From positions 1 through 64,000 of the forward strand of contig CADCXA010000046.1 in assembly GCA_902806565.1 (NCBI GenBank): a stretch of 64,000 nt of DNA, read 5' to 3'. Both the position numbers and the translations under genes were made by a program. The notes under the pieces are model-generated. The model was not told where the DNA came from, did not search any database, and was given only the letters and a program-made list of their open reading frames with translations. Shown here one piece after another: positions 50,660-64,000 of the stretch. This stretch comes from Hypoxylon rubiginosum (Eukaryota; Ascomycota; Sordariomycetes; Xylariales; Hypoxylaceae). Numbering within the stretch: position 1 is the first letter of the stretch; every line of letters starts with the position of its first letter.

Positions 50660-52417
50660 TTATAGAGGCGACTGGGAACGCCTGCGATCGCCACGGTTTC
50701 GTAGCTCCTTTAATCGCTGATCAAGGTAAGCCAGACGAGATGCTAGAGAGGACCTTGGTGATGATTGTGCCACCGAACTCGCTTCGTTTGGCTGTTGGAC
50801 AGTTGCGAAGGGTCGGCGTAGTGCTGTCAAGTTGAAGTTGATCGGCGCGGATAGTCTGTTGGGAAAGCTGTTTGAGCCTGAGAACGGAGATCCAAGGCGA
50901 CGTGGTTGGATAGATGGTGTCTCGGAAGAGTGTTCCGCTTCCAATGGTGACAAAATCGACTCTCCAAGAGTTATCGGAGTGAAGACATCGTCACTTTGGT
51001 TCTTCCATTGTTGATGTTGCGCTAGATTCTCCGAGCTTTCGGTGGTTTCTCTCCAGAAAGCAGCGGCTATACTTGGCCTCTTACGCGGTAGGTCCTCTAG
51101 GCTCTTAACCGACCTCCGTTTCTGTGTCCCTGAGCGCGATCTGGTAAGACGGACAGGGGACTTGAGAAGCTTCCGAGAATCTAGCGTGTTTGACTGTCGT
51201 GCAATGTTGATATTAGCAGCAAAGGTCGAAGACGAACTGGGGCCGTAGCTCTTAGCTACACCCGGAGAAGAGAGACGAGGAAGCTCTGTTGAGGGCGTTT
51301 CTGGTGTAGCTTCCATCCGTTGTCTTACGTCCTCTACGAGCTCTGGAAACGGTTCGCTTTGAGAGCTTGTGAGCTGAGCTAGGGGGGCATCGGGCCTCAT
51401 TGTATCCGCAGTGCTCACAGCCAAAGAGAAGGCCATGTCCTGCGCAGAGAATACCGATGGTGTTCTAGCTGGCGTAGATCTCCGGTTCCAACGACGGTGA
51501 GCTGCTTTATGGAAAGGTGCTGGGCTCGGGACTTGTGTTGTCCTGGAGTAGTTATGACCTTGATCCTACAAAGCTCCCGTAGATGAGCACGAGTAGCAGC
51601 GCAAGTATGAGGCCATTCCATGTACGGCTTGGAGGCTTCTGCGGTAGGAGTGCTGCTACCACTCTTCGTATCCGTGGTCAAGTGATTCTTCGAACCCTTC
51701 CAACTTCTCTTCGCCTGCCGCGCTACGCGTAGGCAGACTCCGTTGGGAGGGATTTGACTTCTGCCTGTTCGGTATCGGAGTTACTCGTGGATCTTGCAAA
51801 TATAGCAAGTATGTCGACCACAGATGGGAGTCCATGGCTTTAGTCCAGGGCGCCTTTCGGGGCCTCTCCTTGCGTGATACCTCTATGTTGGTATCCGCAT
51901 CTAGTTTCGGGAATTCTTGGGCTGTTAGCTCCGGACTCATGCAATCGCCATCTTCAGAGGCGTGCGATAATTGGCTAAATAGTGAAGCGCTGGTTTGAGT
52001 TGAAAAGGCCGTTGAGGGCCTGCTAGACTCATACTCTGGGCTCGAATCGCTCTCCGAGCAGCTCCACTCCGACTCAACATACCAGTCCGGAAACTTGATA
52101 CTCTGAGGGGGTTCCAGCTCAATGGCAGGCGTCTTCGGAGGTGAAAAGGCACGCGCATGGAGCTGCTCATATATGTCCATGCTATCTGGGTCATGCGCTT
52201 CCACCTCGATGCTCGGCACTGGCATGTCTGCCGCGGCAACTGACGCGAGGAATTGCTGAGTAGCCGGCGCATTTAGATGGTTGGATACATGCCGTCTTTT
52301 CAGTCTTAGCCGAGGTCGTGGGGGGGATGGTAGTTGCAGCTCGTCGCCAGTGCTCAGGGGTTCGGGTGTCTTAGGGCCTCGTCCATCGTCGTGGCGGTTG
52401 GAGTTGAAGGACAACAT
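50660..52417 (-). pseudogene. Conserved ascomycete nuclear protein of unknown function, two offsetting frameshifts
   Basis: About 585 codons, start 52417, stop 50660. N-terminal disordered part opens MLSFNSNRHDDGRGPKTPEP with basic RLRLKRRH. The conserved core is KAPWTKAMDSHLWSTYLLYL, then PPNGVCLRVARQAKRSWKG, then KSGSSTPTAEASKPYMEWPH and ATRAHLRELC, which I recall as a widespread fungal module resembling a helical DNA-binding domain. The C-terminal part has TPSVFSAQDMAFSLAV. Between DPRVTP and RTGRSQIPPNG one base is surplus near 51774; after ATRAHLRELCRIK one base is missing near 51558; the two restore the frame. No stop occurs if the shifts are followed. Consensus error or early pseudogene cannot be separated here. 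Confidence 0.72.
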
Positions 52418-52990
52418 GGTGAAGTGTGAAGAGGCGCGTAAACAATTCCAATAGGCCCTTGTTTTTAAATCCGCCTCGATATTCCAGGATTAATGGGATG
52501 GGTGCGCATTCATGGCCGGTTTCAAAATTGGCCTCCAAGGTACTCTCACTAGTGGTTAGAACGTAGAGGTTATCATGTCCTTGACAGAAGGTTGTAGTCG
52601 TCGAGCGCGAAGAAAGAATGCTCAAGCGTGATTCCAGTTCGTTACACAGATCGGAAGGCAAAAGTGATGGCTCGAAGGGTCGCGATTAGTTGTCTGGTTG
52701 CTCGACTGCGACAGTGCTCATAATTAGAGTCGACGGAAATGAAATGGAGGAACGCGCAGACGGCATTCGTAGAATTCACATTAAAGGAATCGGTCGTCGA
52801 GTTGTATGCGATCGCATAGGGTGTGTGTGAGTAGAACGGTAGCTACCGCGACAGAGTGGTAGCCACCCTCTACCGTAGAGGGAGATGGGTAGACCAAAAA
52901 GAACGACGGATTGGTGTTGAAAGGGGAAAATTAGGAGGTGAGACGTAGAAGGATTGCGAAAGAGGAAGATAGTTAAGGGCAAGGTTATGG

Positions 52991-53024
52991 GCGACGGGCA
53001 ACGGGCGACGGGCGACGGGCGACG
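52991..53024 (+). repeat. 7-bp tandem repeat GACGGGC
   Basis: About four to five copies of GACGGGC with one AACGGGC variant, within the leader/promoter of the nuclear-protein gene. Confidence 0.85.
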
Positions 53025-53170
53025 GAGGAAGAGATGGGCCAGGATGGAATGGGTTGATGGGTGATGGGGTAGTAGAATCACGTTGCGCTGCAGGTGCAAC
53101 AAGCAGGGGAGACGAAGACGAACAGCAAAGACGAGGACATGCTTGCGCATTCTAACGCACCTAACGCACC

Positions 53171-53218
53171 TAACGCTTACAGCTTACAGGCTACAGGCTA
53201 CAGGCTACAGGCTACAGG
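53171..53218 (+). repeat. 7-bp tandem repeat GGCTACA, first locus
   Basis: GCTTACAGCTTACA followed by four exact copies of GGCTACA. Preceded by three CGCACCTAA words. Confidence 0.9.
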
Positions 53219-53879
53219 GCGTTTACAGGCCTTGCAGTGCTTAACAGGTTATCGATCGTAGCCCTCGTAGCCCAGCAGAAGCCCTGCAGAAACCCAGTAA
53301 AGACCCAGTAAGGACCCGGTAAAACCCCAGCGGGGCACAGGTACTTGTGCACTTATGCCCTGCTTTGCCCCATCAGCGACCCAGCAGCGGACGGGAATGG
53401 CACTGGCCCTGCACTGGCGCGAACCCTGCGTACTGCTTATGGCAGTTCTCTTTATACGCTAAGCCCCTTATGGATTCGAAGATTCAGTAGACCCCCCGAT
53501 CCCCCCCACTAAGACCACTGAGAGGGGTGAAAGCTTTAGGCGGTGTCGGGGTTCCTTGTTAAAGAAGAGATTGCAACAGGGACTGGGTATTGATGCGACT
53601 TTGAGAGCTTGAGTTAATATATCTACTTATGTACGTGGACACTGGTAGGCCAGGGGAAAGGAGAGAAAAAGGAGAGAGGTTAAGGAACATAAGGAACATG
53701 GGTGATCCAAGATGATCCAGGGCCAACGAGAGGAACCACTCTCGGGCGTTTTTCACGAGGTCGCCAACACGAGTGGGAAGTGCAGGAAGTGTTAAAGAGA
53801 GCCAAATGTGGCACCTGGAATATGTGGCCGAAGGCTAATGATCTAGCAGTATGCACCTCCGCTTGCGACAGGTGATAGA

Positions 53880-53924
53880 CTACAGGCTACAGGCTGACAG
53901 GCTACAGGCTACAGGCTACAGGCG
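53880..53924 (+). repeat. 7-bp tandem repeat GGCTACA, second locus
   Basis: Same unit as at 53171, about five copies with one GGCTGACA interruption, 700 bp downstream and in the same orientation. Confidence 0.9.
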
Positions 53925-55950
53925 ATGGAGAACATCGCTGATGCACTCCAGATGCAGCTATGGCCAGCGAAAGGGGACACGACAGGAGTGCATATGCAAT
54001 GATCGCCAAGTGGAAACGCTGATAGGAAGATATGAACAAGATATGAACAAGATAGGCTGAGGGAAGACCTTCTAGGCTCGAATCTGGCAGCCCATCGGTT
54101 CTAGTTGGCAGTTGGGTACTGAAGGGGATCCATACGTGCGAATTGCTTTTTATACTCACTGTACGCGTCGAGCCAGGAGCGCGAAAACAGCAGAAACGAG
54201 TGGATAAGAATGCTTGATGCAACGCGCGAGTTCACGCTTTCTCTGTCCTGTCATTGGCCTGATCTCGACCTTCTGTTCGCTGGGGTTCTGCAGTTGTATG
54301 CGCTTGCGCTTGCGCTTTCAAGTCTGAAGACCTGAAGATAAAAGAGTATTTGTATTCGTTATTATTATCGTGAAGTATATACATACCTACATAGGTATGT
54401 ATATATTAATACTAACACTTAGGCGTGATGAGATATTTAGGTACTACTATACTTTAGCTCTTCTCGTCGGGCGTATTGATACAAGGTAATGTATAAGAAG
54501 AGCTTAGGCAAGGTTGTTAGTCTAGCATGGAGGAGGGACTACCATACCAATGACTATATGTACCAATCTATGTGATGTTCCTGTCAAGTTTTGTCTACCG
54601 AGGTATATATGATAATAGTTCAACAGTTTTACATATGCTTGAAGCGCGGTTGTTTTGTCTCAAAGGATCTGGAGCTGAAAGGCAGTGCTAGAAAATGATT
54701 CGTAGACCTAAGATGTGAGTGACTAAGCCCCCATGGGTGAGACAACAGAAATGTGATGGAATGTAATGTGACCAGACCATTTCAAGTTCAAGTCCTAAAC
54801 TGAGCCCAGCGATTATAGATGTGACCTATTAGAGGCACGGAATGCAATGATCCCTTTTGCAAACTGTGTACAAGTTTCTTGATTGTATCTGCTGGTTTAA
54901 GAAAGAGGGGCTTGAACTGAGAGGGTGAAACATCGATACTCATCTATATTACAGGTCAGTTTAAGCAAGCGTTTATAAAACCATCTTGTTTGGTGATATT
55001 TTAGTATCAAACTTAAAGAAATGCCTTTCATAGATTGTCATAGAAGCCCGTGAAGTTATCACCGGATTCCATCTCGGGTTTCCCCTTTCCATCCGTTCAC
55101 GATTGTAACATTGATACTTGTCTAACTGGAAGAAAGAAGGAGGAATATCGGAAAACGCGAGACTAACGCGTCGCGTGAAAGGACGCATAAGCACCAATAA
55201 GGCCTGATTCTTACCCCGCGATATAGGTATTTATGTCTTTTATGTCTACTATCTAACCTATCTCGTCTATCACATACTCTGAGTACAGATATCCAACCAG
55301 CAAGTCCAACGAGGGGGTGGTATAATTATTCAAAGTCGTGTATTCTGTACACACCTTACATATCGTTATGTGTGTGGATATTCTTTACAGAGATTCCCGA
55401 TTGATAAAGCAAGTGCTCGGAACTCGGGAGTATTTGTACATACCTACATGTAGGAGGTAGGTATGATAACATGCCGCCTCTGTCACAGAGCATTGCCGAT
55501 GATAGTCAGCCACTATAATCATACCCTAGGTTGAGGAAATGAAGGATATACCCCGTAGCATGAAGATCATGCGTAACTAAACAGCTTATTTGAGGTTCTA
55601 AGCCTGCCTACATACATGTACTGTATGTGGGTGCTACTCAATCGGAAGCTATTCTCAGAAGCTAAACTTGATCACCCCACGTGTCTCACCTAACACATAT
55701 AGATATTACTGCATTTTGCATTTTGATCTGTTTTTCATCTCCGGTACTCAGATAGCCTTTGCTGCAGGAACATCTTTGCAAATCTCTATAGATCTATCCG
55801 TCGTCTGACAGGCGGGTGTCGCACGACATACCTACATGACGCTCGGCCTGGGCTACCTGGCTGCTGTGCGTTTAATCTCCGGAATTAACCTTGCCTAAAT
55901 CTTACCATGGAACACTAAATTATCTCAGCTTAATAAAACATTTTTATATT

Positions 55951-58900
55951 ATCTACTTAGGTAGCTAAGTAGCTAGCTGGGTAATTAGCTAATAATATTA
56001 TGTTATTAAAAGTTTCTTATATATTTAAATTTATAAAAGTTATATTTAAATTTATAAAAATATTTAAGTTTATAAAAGTTATTATATTATGTTTTTTTTT
56101 TATAAAAACCCGCCGCTTAAATAAAAAAATAAAACCTTAATTATATATTAATTTATATATATTTTATAAAAAAAAAAATAAAAACTAATTAAAAAGAAAA
56201 TATAAAATAATATAAAATTAGTTTTTAATTTAATAAATTAGTTTTTTTTTTTAATTTATAATATAAAAAAAAAATTTTATAATAATTTTAAAAAGTTTTT
56301 ATATTTTTTTTATTATAACTTTTTTAAATATTTATATTTATAAATATATTTATATTTAATTAATTAAAAATATATTTATTTTTTTATATAATATATAAAG
56401 TTTATTTTTTTTTATTAAAATATTTAATTTACTTTTTAATTTTTTATATTATAATTATATATATTTTAATTTAAATTTTTTTTTTAAAATATATATATAT
56501 TTATAATAAAGTTTTTAATTATAAAATATTATATATATATTTAATAACTTTAAGTTATACTTAAAATTAATAATTAATAATATTTTTAAAATTTATAATT
56601 ATTTTTTAAAAATATTTCTTTTATATATATAAAAGCTTTTTTAATTTTTTTTATTATTATTATATAAAGTTTTAATTTTATTGTTTTTATTTTATATAAA
56701 AATATATTTATTTTATATAAAAAATTTTATAATAATAGTTTATAAGTTTTTTTAGTTAGTTTATTTTTTATTAATATTGTTTTTAACGGTTTTATTATTT
56801 AAATATTAGTAATATATTTAAATAATTATTATATTAATATTTTAAAATATTGTTTTTAATATTAATAACTTATTTTTATTTAATATATAAAATTATAATA
56901 ACGGTTAATTATATTTTATATTAATTTTTAATAATAAAATAACTATAAAATAGCTTTTTTTTATATTATATTTTAATAATTTAATTATTATTAAATTGTT
57001 TTTTATTAAAATGTTATTTATTAATTTTATTTTTTATATTTTAATAGTTTTTAAGTTAATAATAATAATATTTATTTTTTCCGAGTTAATTTTTTTTATA
57101 TTAATACTTATAATTAAAACTTTTATTAATTTAGTTTTTATATATTTTATATATTTTTTAATATTTATTAACTTGGTTTTTTTTACTTTTAATTTTATAA
57201 AATTAATTTTTTTTAACCTAGTTTTTATATATTCGTTTTATTAAAATTTAATTTTAATAAATAATAAGTTTTATATTTAATTTTTTTTTACTTAATTTTT
57301 TTTAAGTAAATATTTATTAATTTAATTTTTATTAAATTTTTATTAGTTAAAAAAAATTTAATTAAGTTTTTTTAAATAAAATAATAACTTTAAATTTATT
57401 TAATTTTAATTTATTTACTTAAAATTATTAATTGTTAATTTCTTTTTTTAAAAATAATTTTAATTTTATTTTTTTCTTTTTATTATATAGTTTTTTATAA
57501 ACGTTTTTAATATTTACGTTAGTAATTTTTTTATTTAATTTTATACCTTGTTTTTTTTTTTAAATTTTTAATAAATTTTATAATTTAAATAAGTTTTTAT
57601 TTTATTTTAATTTTTAATATAAAAAGTAAATATTTTTAATTGTTTTAAAAATAATTTAATATTTAAATATTTAAAAAAATAATTAATTTATTATAAAATA
57701 ATTTCGCTTTTTTTTTAATAAATAATAATGTTTTTTTTTAAGCTTATTTTTTACTTTTTATTAGTTTAATATATATAGTAAAACTTAATTATATATTATA
57801 AAATATATTTTATAAAAAAAACTTTTTTAATAAATATATTTTTTTATATGTTTTTTAAAATATATATAAATAAATTATTAAAGTTTTTTTCTTTTTTTAC
57901 TTTTAGTTTATAAGTTAAATAAATAATTTTAACTTTTATTATAAATCTTTTTTTATTATTTATAATTTTTTTTATATATTAAATAAATATAATAATAAAT
58001 AAAAAACTTTAATTATTATAAATAAAATATAAATTTACTAGGTTTTTATAATTTATTATATAATAAAAGCTATATTAAAAAAAAAAAAAGTGATAGTATT
58101 ATTTAGATTTTTAAAAATTATAATAAATATATTAATAAACTTAAAAAAATAAAAATAATATTTAAAATATTAATAATTAACTAAGATTTTAATTTAAATA
58201 AAAATTATTAATAAAAAAAAAAATATAATTTTTATTAAAAATAGTATTTTTTTTACTATAAATATAAAAAATATAAGATATTTTATTTTAAAGTTATTAG
58301 TTTTTTAATCTTTTTTTTATATTTTTATTAAAAAGTTTTTTTTTATTATAAAATTAATCGCGCTTATTTTAATTTTATATTAATTTTATTAGTTTTAATT
58401 ATTTAATTTGTTTTTATTATTTTTTTATAAGGTTTTATTTTAAATGGCTTTTTATAAAAATTAAGTTTTTTTTTAAGTTAATTTAATTTAAATAAAAAAA
58501 AAAAAGTTTAAGATATTATATATATAAATATCCTATTAATTAATATAAAATTTTATTAATAATTTATTATAAGTGTTATAATTAAATTAAAAGTAATATT
58601 TATAAATAAATAAATAAATTAATAATATAAATAAATATATATTATTTTATATTAATTTAAATTATAATGTTAATATTTAATATAAAAATTATAAAGTTTA
58701 TTAAATTTAACTTTAAAATATTATAAAAAGTAATATTATTTAAAACTAATAAATTAGTTTTATTTATTATATAAAAACTATAAAATAAAATATTATAAAA
58801 AGTTATAAAATAAGTTATAATTATTATATATAAAATATAAAAAAAAATAATATTATTAATAGTTATAATAACTGTTAATTTTATTATATAAAGTTTATAA

Positions 58901-61900
58901 AAAATAATTTTATTAGATATTATAAAATTACTTATTACTATTATAAAAAAGAAAAAAAATAATATAATTATAAAACTTATTAAGCTAGTAATAAAAAAAA
59001 TATAAAATAGTTTAATATTTTAAAAAACTATAAAAATAATTATATTAATTATAAAAAAAACATATAAAAAAATAATTATAATATATATTAAGTTTAAATT
59101 AATAAAATTATAATATTAAATATTATTTAAATAGATTATATTTTAAAACTTATAAAAATTAATATAGTTTTTATGGTTTTAATATTAATAATATAAGTTA
59201 TTTTTTAAACGTTTTATTTAACTTTTTTTTATATTATTTATTAAAACGTTTTAAAAGTTAATAGAATTTATTCTTTTTATTTTAAATATAAATATTATTA
59301 AAAGTTTTTTTAAAAATAATATATTAATTAAAATTAACTATATATAAACACTTAATTTTTTTATATAGAATTTTTTAGTTTATTAATTTAATTAAGTAAA
59401 TATAAATATTATATATTTTTAATTAATTATAAAGTTAAATATATTATAATATTAAAAAAACGTTATAATATTTATTAATATAAATATTATAAAACCATTT
59501 AAATATTAGTTTATTTTTATAAATATATTTTTTATATTAAATTTATATTTTATAATTAAATAAAAAGTTATTATTTTTTTAGAAACTTAAAATACTTTAA
59601 ATTATATATTTAATTTATTATTAATTATTTTTATAAGTTGTTTTTATTATAATGTAAGTTTTTTTAATATTTTTATAAAAAGTTAATTTAGTTTTTAACT
59701 ATATATTATTTTTATAATATATTTAAATATAATATTTAATTTAAAAATAAATAATATATATATAAAATTATTAAAAAGTTTTTTATTAAATAGTAAGTTT
59801 TTATTTATATGTTTTTATAGTGGGTTATTATTAAATAAAATAATATAATTTTAAATAATATTTTTTAAAAAATTATTAGTTTTTATTTATATTTAAAATA
59901 TATTTTAATTATAATATAATTATAAGTTTTTAAAAATAAAATTATTATTATTATAATATATTATAAATAAAAATATTTAACTAATTAACTTTTTAACTTA
60001 TTTTAATATTAATATGTTTTAAATCTAAGAATTATATATATATTTAATTTTAATAATATATAAAAAGTTTTAATAAATTAGGTTTTTATTATTTTTATTA
60101 TTAATAGCTGTTTTATAAATACTTTTATAACTTTATTTAATAATAACGTTATTATAAATATTTATTTTATTTTTAAATATAAAAATAATAAATTCTATAT
60201 ATCTTAAAAATTTATATTTAAATATAAAAAAAAAGTTAAAATATTTATATTTTAAAATTAATTTATTTAAATTAATAATAATTTATAAATTAAAATATTA
60301 AAATTATTATATTAAATACTTAAAAGTGTTTATTAAAATTTACAGTAAATTTAATAATAAAAGCTATTAATTAAATAAAAGTAAAGTTTATAATATAAAT
60401 TATAATAAAAAAAAAATAAAAATTATAATATCGGTTATTATAAAGATTATTATAAAATATTTAATAAGAATTATTTTAAAAATTATACTTTTAATTATTA
60501 TAAATAAAATAATAAGGTTATTATTTTTTAACGCTAAAAAAGTGTTAACTTAAATTATTTAAAATTATTAAATTACTTTTTTTTAAAAAAATAAGTTTTT
60601 TTAAATAAATCTTTATTTTATTATTATTTAATTTAATAATATAATATATTATTTTAATAAATTAAATAAAAATATTTTTAATTATTAATATAAAAAAACT
60701 AAAAAAAACTATTAACAGTTTTTTAAAATAAATAAAAAGTGCTTATTTTATATAACTATATAAATAAAAATATTTAAATAAATAAAATAAAAATATTTTT
60801 TATAAATTAAAATATATAATATCTTTTAATAGTTATTATTAGTAAAAAATATATTGTTTTAAAGGTTAATATAAAAATATATTTATTTAAAAAACTTATA
60901 TAAAATTAAAATATATATAGCTTTATATATATTAAAAATTAAATATTAATATTATAAAAATTAATATAACCTATAAAATATATTATTATATTATTTTATT
61001 ATATTAGTTTTAAGTTAATATAACACTTAAAAATAAAACTATTAACTATTTATAAATGTAGTTTATTATTTTATATAATATAAATATAATTAATATTTTT
61101 TTTCGGCTTTTAATATAGTTTAAAAAGATTAATATAACTTATTTAATATATATATATATATATATTTAATAATATAAATAATTTAATTTAAATAAATAAA
61201 TAATAATAAAATTATTATAAGTTATTTATATATATAAATAATGTTAAATTATATACTTAATAATTAAAATAATATATAATAATTTAATATAAAATATATC
61301 TTAAAATATATAATTTATTCCTTTTTTAAAAAAAAATAATAAACTTTTATTAATATATAAACTAATTATTTATAATTAAATATTAACGTAATTAATTAAA
61401 TGGTATATAATTTATAAAAAAGTGTAAAATATAACCTGTATTATTTATATATATATTTTTTTTCTTTTTATTTAAAACATAATATTATAATTAATTTATT
61501 AAACCTTTTTTTTTATAATAAGCTATAAAAAAACAAACGTTAAAATAATTAATTTAAACTTTTTTTTATTATTAATTAATAAAATAATTATATATTAAAA
61601 TTTAAATAATAAAAATTATATTAATATAATTAAAAAACTTTTTAACGTTATATATTTAAATTTATAACCATTTATATATTAAAAGTTAATATTATAAATA
61701 ATATATAAGTGGTTATAACTTATAGTAAAAATATATAATTAAGTTTATAATATTAAAATAAAATATTAATATATTAAATAATATATATATTAATTATTAT
61801 TATAATAATAATAGTTTTTAATATAGTTTTATAGGTTAGTATTATTATAATAAAATATTAATTAGATTTTACTTATTAATATATAATAATATTTATTTTA

Positions 61901-64000
61901 ATATCGATTTTAACTTTAATTTTAACCTTAATTATAACTTTAATTTTAATTTTAAAGTTAATTTTAATATTAATTATAATATATATAAAAAAACTAGCTA
62001 GTTTTATTTTTTAAGTAAAATTTAAAGTAAAAGATTATATAAAAATATATAAATATATATTAGTTATATAACATGTTATTATTTATATTAATTTAAAAAA
62101 AAATTAATAGTTTTATATATTTTAAAAAAAACTAAAAAAAATAACTTAACTTATTTAACGTTTATAATAAAAACTTAAAATAAAAATATATTTAATTATA
62201 AATAAAATATATTAGTAATAAAAGTTATAAGTTATATATATTTTTAAGTAAAATAAAATAAAAGCTTATTAAATATAAAAAAACTAATATTTTTTCATTT
62301 AAATATATAATTATTATATTTTAATTTTATTTTTTTTATAAAGTTATTTATTTAAAATATTATAAAAAAATATACGATATTTATCTTAGATTTACTTTTT
62401 AAGGTTTTATTTTTAAATAAATTTTAATTATAAAAAAGATTTATATTATAACTTTTATATTAATTATATTTTTATAGTTTATTTAATTAACTGTAAATAA
62501 TATATATTATATTAATTTTAAAAGTAATATAATTAATATTTATATTAATAAAAAGTTTTAATTTATATAAAACTGATTATTTTAATTATAAGTTTATTTA
62601 AATAATATTTAAATAAATATTTATAAATAAAAATACTAATTTTATATATTATATATTTTAATATTAATACTTATTTATATATTATATAAATAACGTAAAA
62701 ATCTAATTATTTAGTTTTTATTTTTTATTATAATTATTTTTTTATTAATAACTAATTATTTTAGTTTCTTATTTTAGGTTCCTTTTTTTTTTATATTTAA
62801 ATATAATCATGCTTTTAATTATTTATATTTTTCCAGGTTATTAATAATTTTTATATAAGCCTCATTATCCGGTTATATTATTAATTTTTTATATTATTTT
62901 ACTTTTATTAAATTTTATAATATATATTAATTAACTTTAATTTTTATAAGTTATTTTAAAGTATTTTAACAATGTTTTAATGTTTTTTAAATATATTTTT
63001 TATTAATAATATAAAAACTAGCTAGTGTTTTTTTTATTATTTTATATATTATTTTTAAAAATAAGTTATTATATATAGTTTTTTAAAAGTTTAAAAATCT
63101 TTATAATAAACTTTTTATTATGTTTTTAATTACTAGTAAAATATATAGTTTATTTTATTTAAAATTATATTTTTAATTTAAAGTATAATTATTAATAGTT
63201 TTTATAATATATTTGAATTTTAATATTTAAAAAAATATAAATATATATTTTATTTTATTATAATTATAAAAATAGTTTTTTTTATTTATTATAAAGTTTT
63301 TTTAAATTGTAACTTTTTTAAAATAAGTAAAGTTTTTATTTTATAGTTAATTATATAGTTTAATAAATAAAATTAATTTTATTTTTATAAAAATATAAAA
63401 AGTAATTAACTTGGTTTTTATTAAAAAATTATAAAGTTTATTAAATAAAGTTAATTTAAAGAAAATTAATTTACTTTTTATTAATAAACTATATAGTTTA
63501 TTAAATAAAGTTAATCTTTTTTTTATAAAAATATTTAAAAAAATTAATTTAGCTTTTATTAAAAAATCATATAGTTTAATAAATAAAATTAACCTACTTT
63601 TTATAAAAAGATTTTAGTTTAATAAATTAGTTAAAATATTTTAATTTTTAAAGTTAAAAAAGCCATTTAAAATATAAATAATTTATTATATAAAATAAAA
63701 GTTTTATATTAAATATTAATTAATATTAATAAATGTAAATTATATTATAATAATTAATATTAATTTAATTAACTAGGTTAATAATTTTGTTTTTAAATAT
63801 ATTTAATTATAATATTTTTTTATAAGTAATTTTTTAAGTTAATTTTATATTAATAAGTTTTTTATTTAAATAACTATCCTTACTTTTTATATAAATAAAT
63901 AAAAAAGAATTAAACTAAAATATAAATTTTATATATTTATTAATTAATTTAAAAAATAATATATAGTTTAATTTATTATTTAATAATATAACTAATAATT
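55951..64000. mobile_element. Second extreme AT-rich (RIP-type) block, right end off the window
   Basis: Composition falls sharply after about 55,980 and stays at a few G/C per 60 bases to the edge. No long open frame of credible composition; the 82-codon frame at 56996 is Phe/Ile/Leu low-complexity. The left boundary shows no copy of the giant element's inverted repeat, so it is either a different element, a truncated copy, or AT-rich heterochromatin. Short direct repeats (TTTAAATTTATAAAAGTTATA) occur at 56020-56090. Confidence 0.6.
63352..63616. repeat. Degenerate tandem repeat, units of about 60-80 bp
   Basis: Four copies of a unit carrying TATAGTTTATTAAATAAAGTTAAT followed by a T-rich stretch and TTTTTATTAAAAAA, with A/G variation. 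Confidence 0.7.

Larger units (their letters stand above)
52418..55950. other. 3.5 kb non-coding, repeat-bearing region
   Basis: Upstream of the nuclear-protein gene and up to the second AT block. Contains three 7-bp arrays (separate entries) and several palindromes of the ACCTACATAGGT type (54383-54408, 55438-55463, 55604-55630). Frames at 52776-53150 and 53902-54222 lack domains. No gene seen. Confidence 0.6.

Noticed and set aside
52776..53150. 124-codon minus-strand frame rich in His/Pro/Ser
   Set aside because: Arises from repeat-rich promoter DNA; no similarity recognised.
56996..57244. 82-codon Phe/Ile/Leu frame in the second AT block
   Set aside because: Low-complexity product of extreme AT DNA, looks like a membrane protein only because TTT/ATT codons dominate.

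Overview
The window is nuclear DNA of a filamentous ascomycete (Pezizomycotina, most likely Sordariomycetes; a Xylariales-type genome is my guess). Evidence: short 50-125 bp spliceosomal introns with GTRNGT donors and CTRAC-like branch sites, a canonical fungal Zn2Cys6 regulator, ascomycete-type housekeeping genes, and huge AT-rich blocks whose base pattern is that of repeat-induced point mutation (RIP).

Layout. (1) 1-26.4 kb is ordinary gene-bearing DNA: 5' part of the PP2A methylesterase PPE1 (-), GINS subunit SLD5 (-), a nine-exon Zn2Cys6/Fungal_trans_2 regulator (-) with a 6-nt internal microexon, a WD40-cyclophilin fusion (PPWD1/cyp15 type, +), a FAR-17a/AIG1 membrane protein (+), a DAHP synthase (+), cytochrome c1 (+), a disordered hypothetical protein (+) followed closely by an MBD4-like HhH-GPD glycosylase (+), a small membrane protein (-), a pyroglutamyl peptidase I (+), a 53-residue Cys-rich protein (+, frameshifted) and an old-yellow-enzyme gene (-, about five frameshifts). 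(2) 26,448-48,795 is a 22.3-kb block of extreme AT content (rows I counted carry about 1-7 G/C per 60 bases) bounded by long terminal inverted repeats of about 180 bp that differ from each other mainly by C-to-T/G-to-A changes. I read it as one giant, RIP-destroyed DNA transposon. (3) 48.8-55.95 kb is an island of normal composition holding an aminoglycoside-phosphotransferase-like fragment (-), a conserved nuclear protein gene with two offsetting frameshifts (-), and about 3.5 kb of repeat-bearing non-coding DNA. (4) 55.95-64 kb is a second extreme AT-rich block that runs off the right edge.

The genes are mostly unrelated housekeeping functions (phosphatase control, replication, aromatic amino-acid synthesis, respiration, repair, peptide turnover), each with its own promoter; there is no biosynthetic cluster. 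The apparently damaged genes (Cys-rich protein, OYE, kinase fragment, nuclear protein) all lie within about 4 kb of the giant element, whereas nearly all more distant genes read cleanly. The RIP-type decay and the presence of an MBD4-like mismatch glycosylase are thematically linked but no functional connection is shown here.
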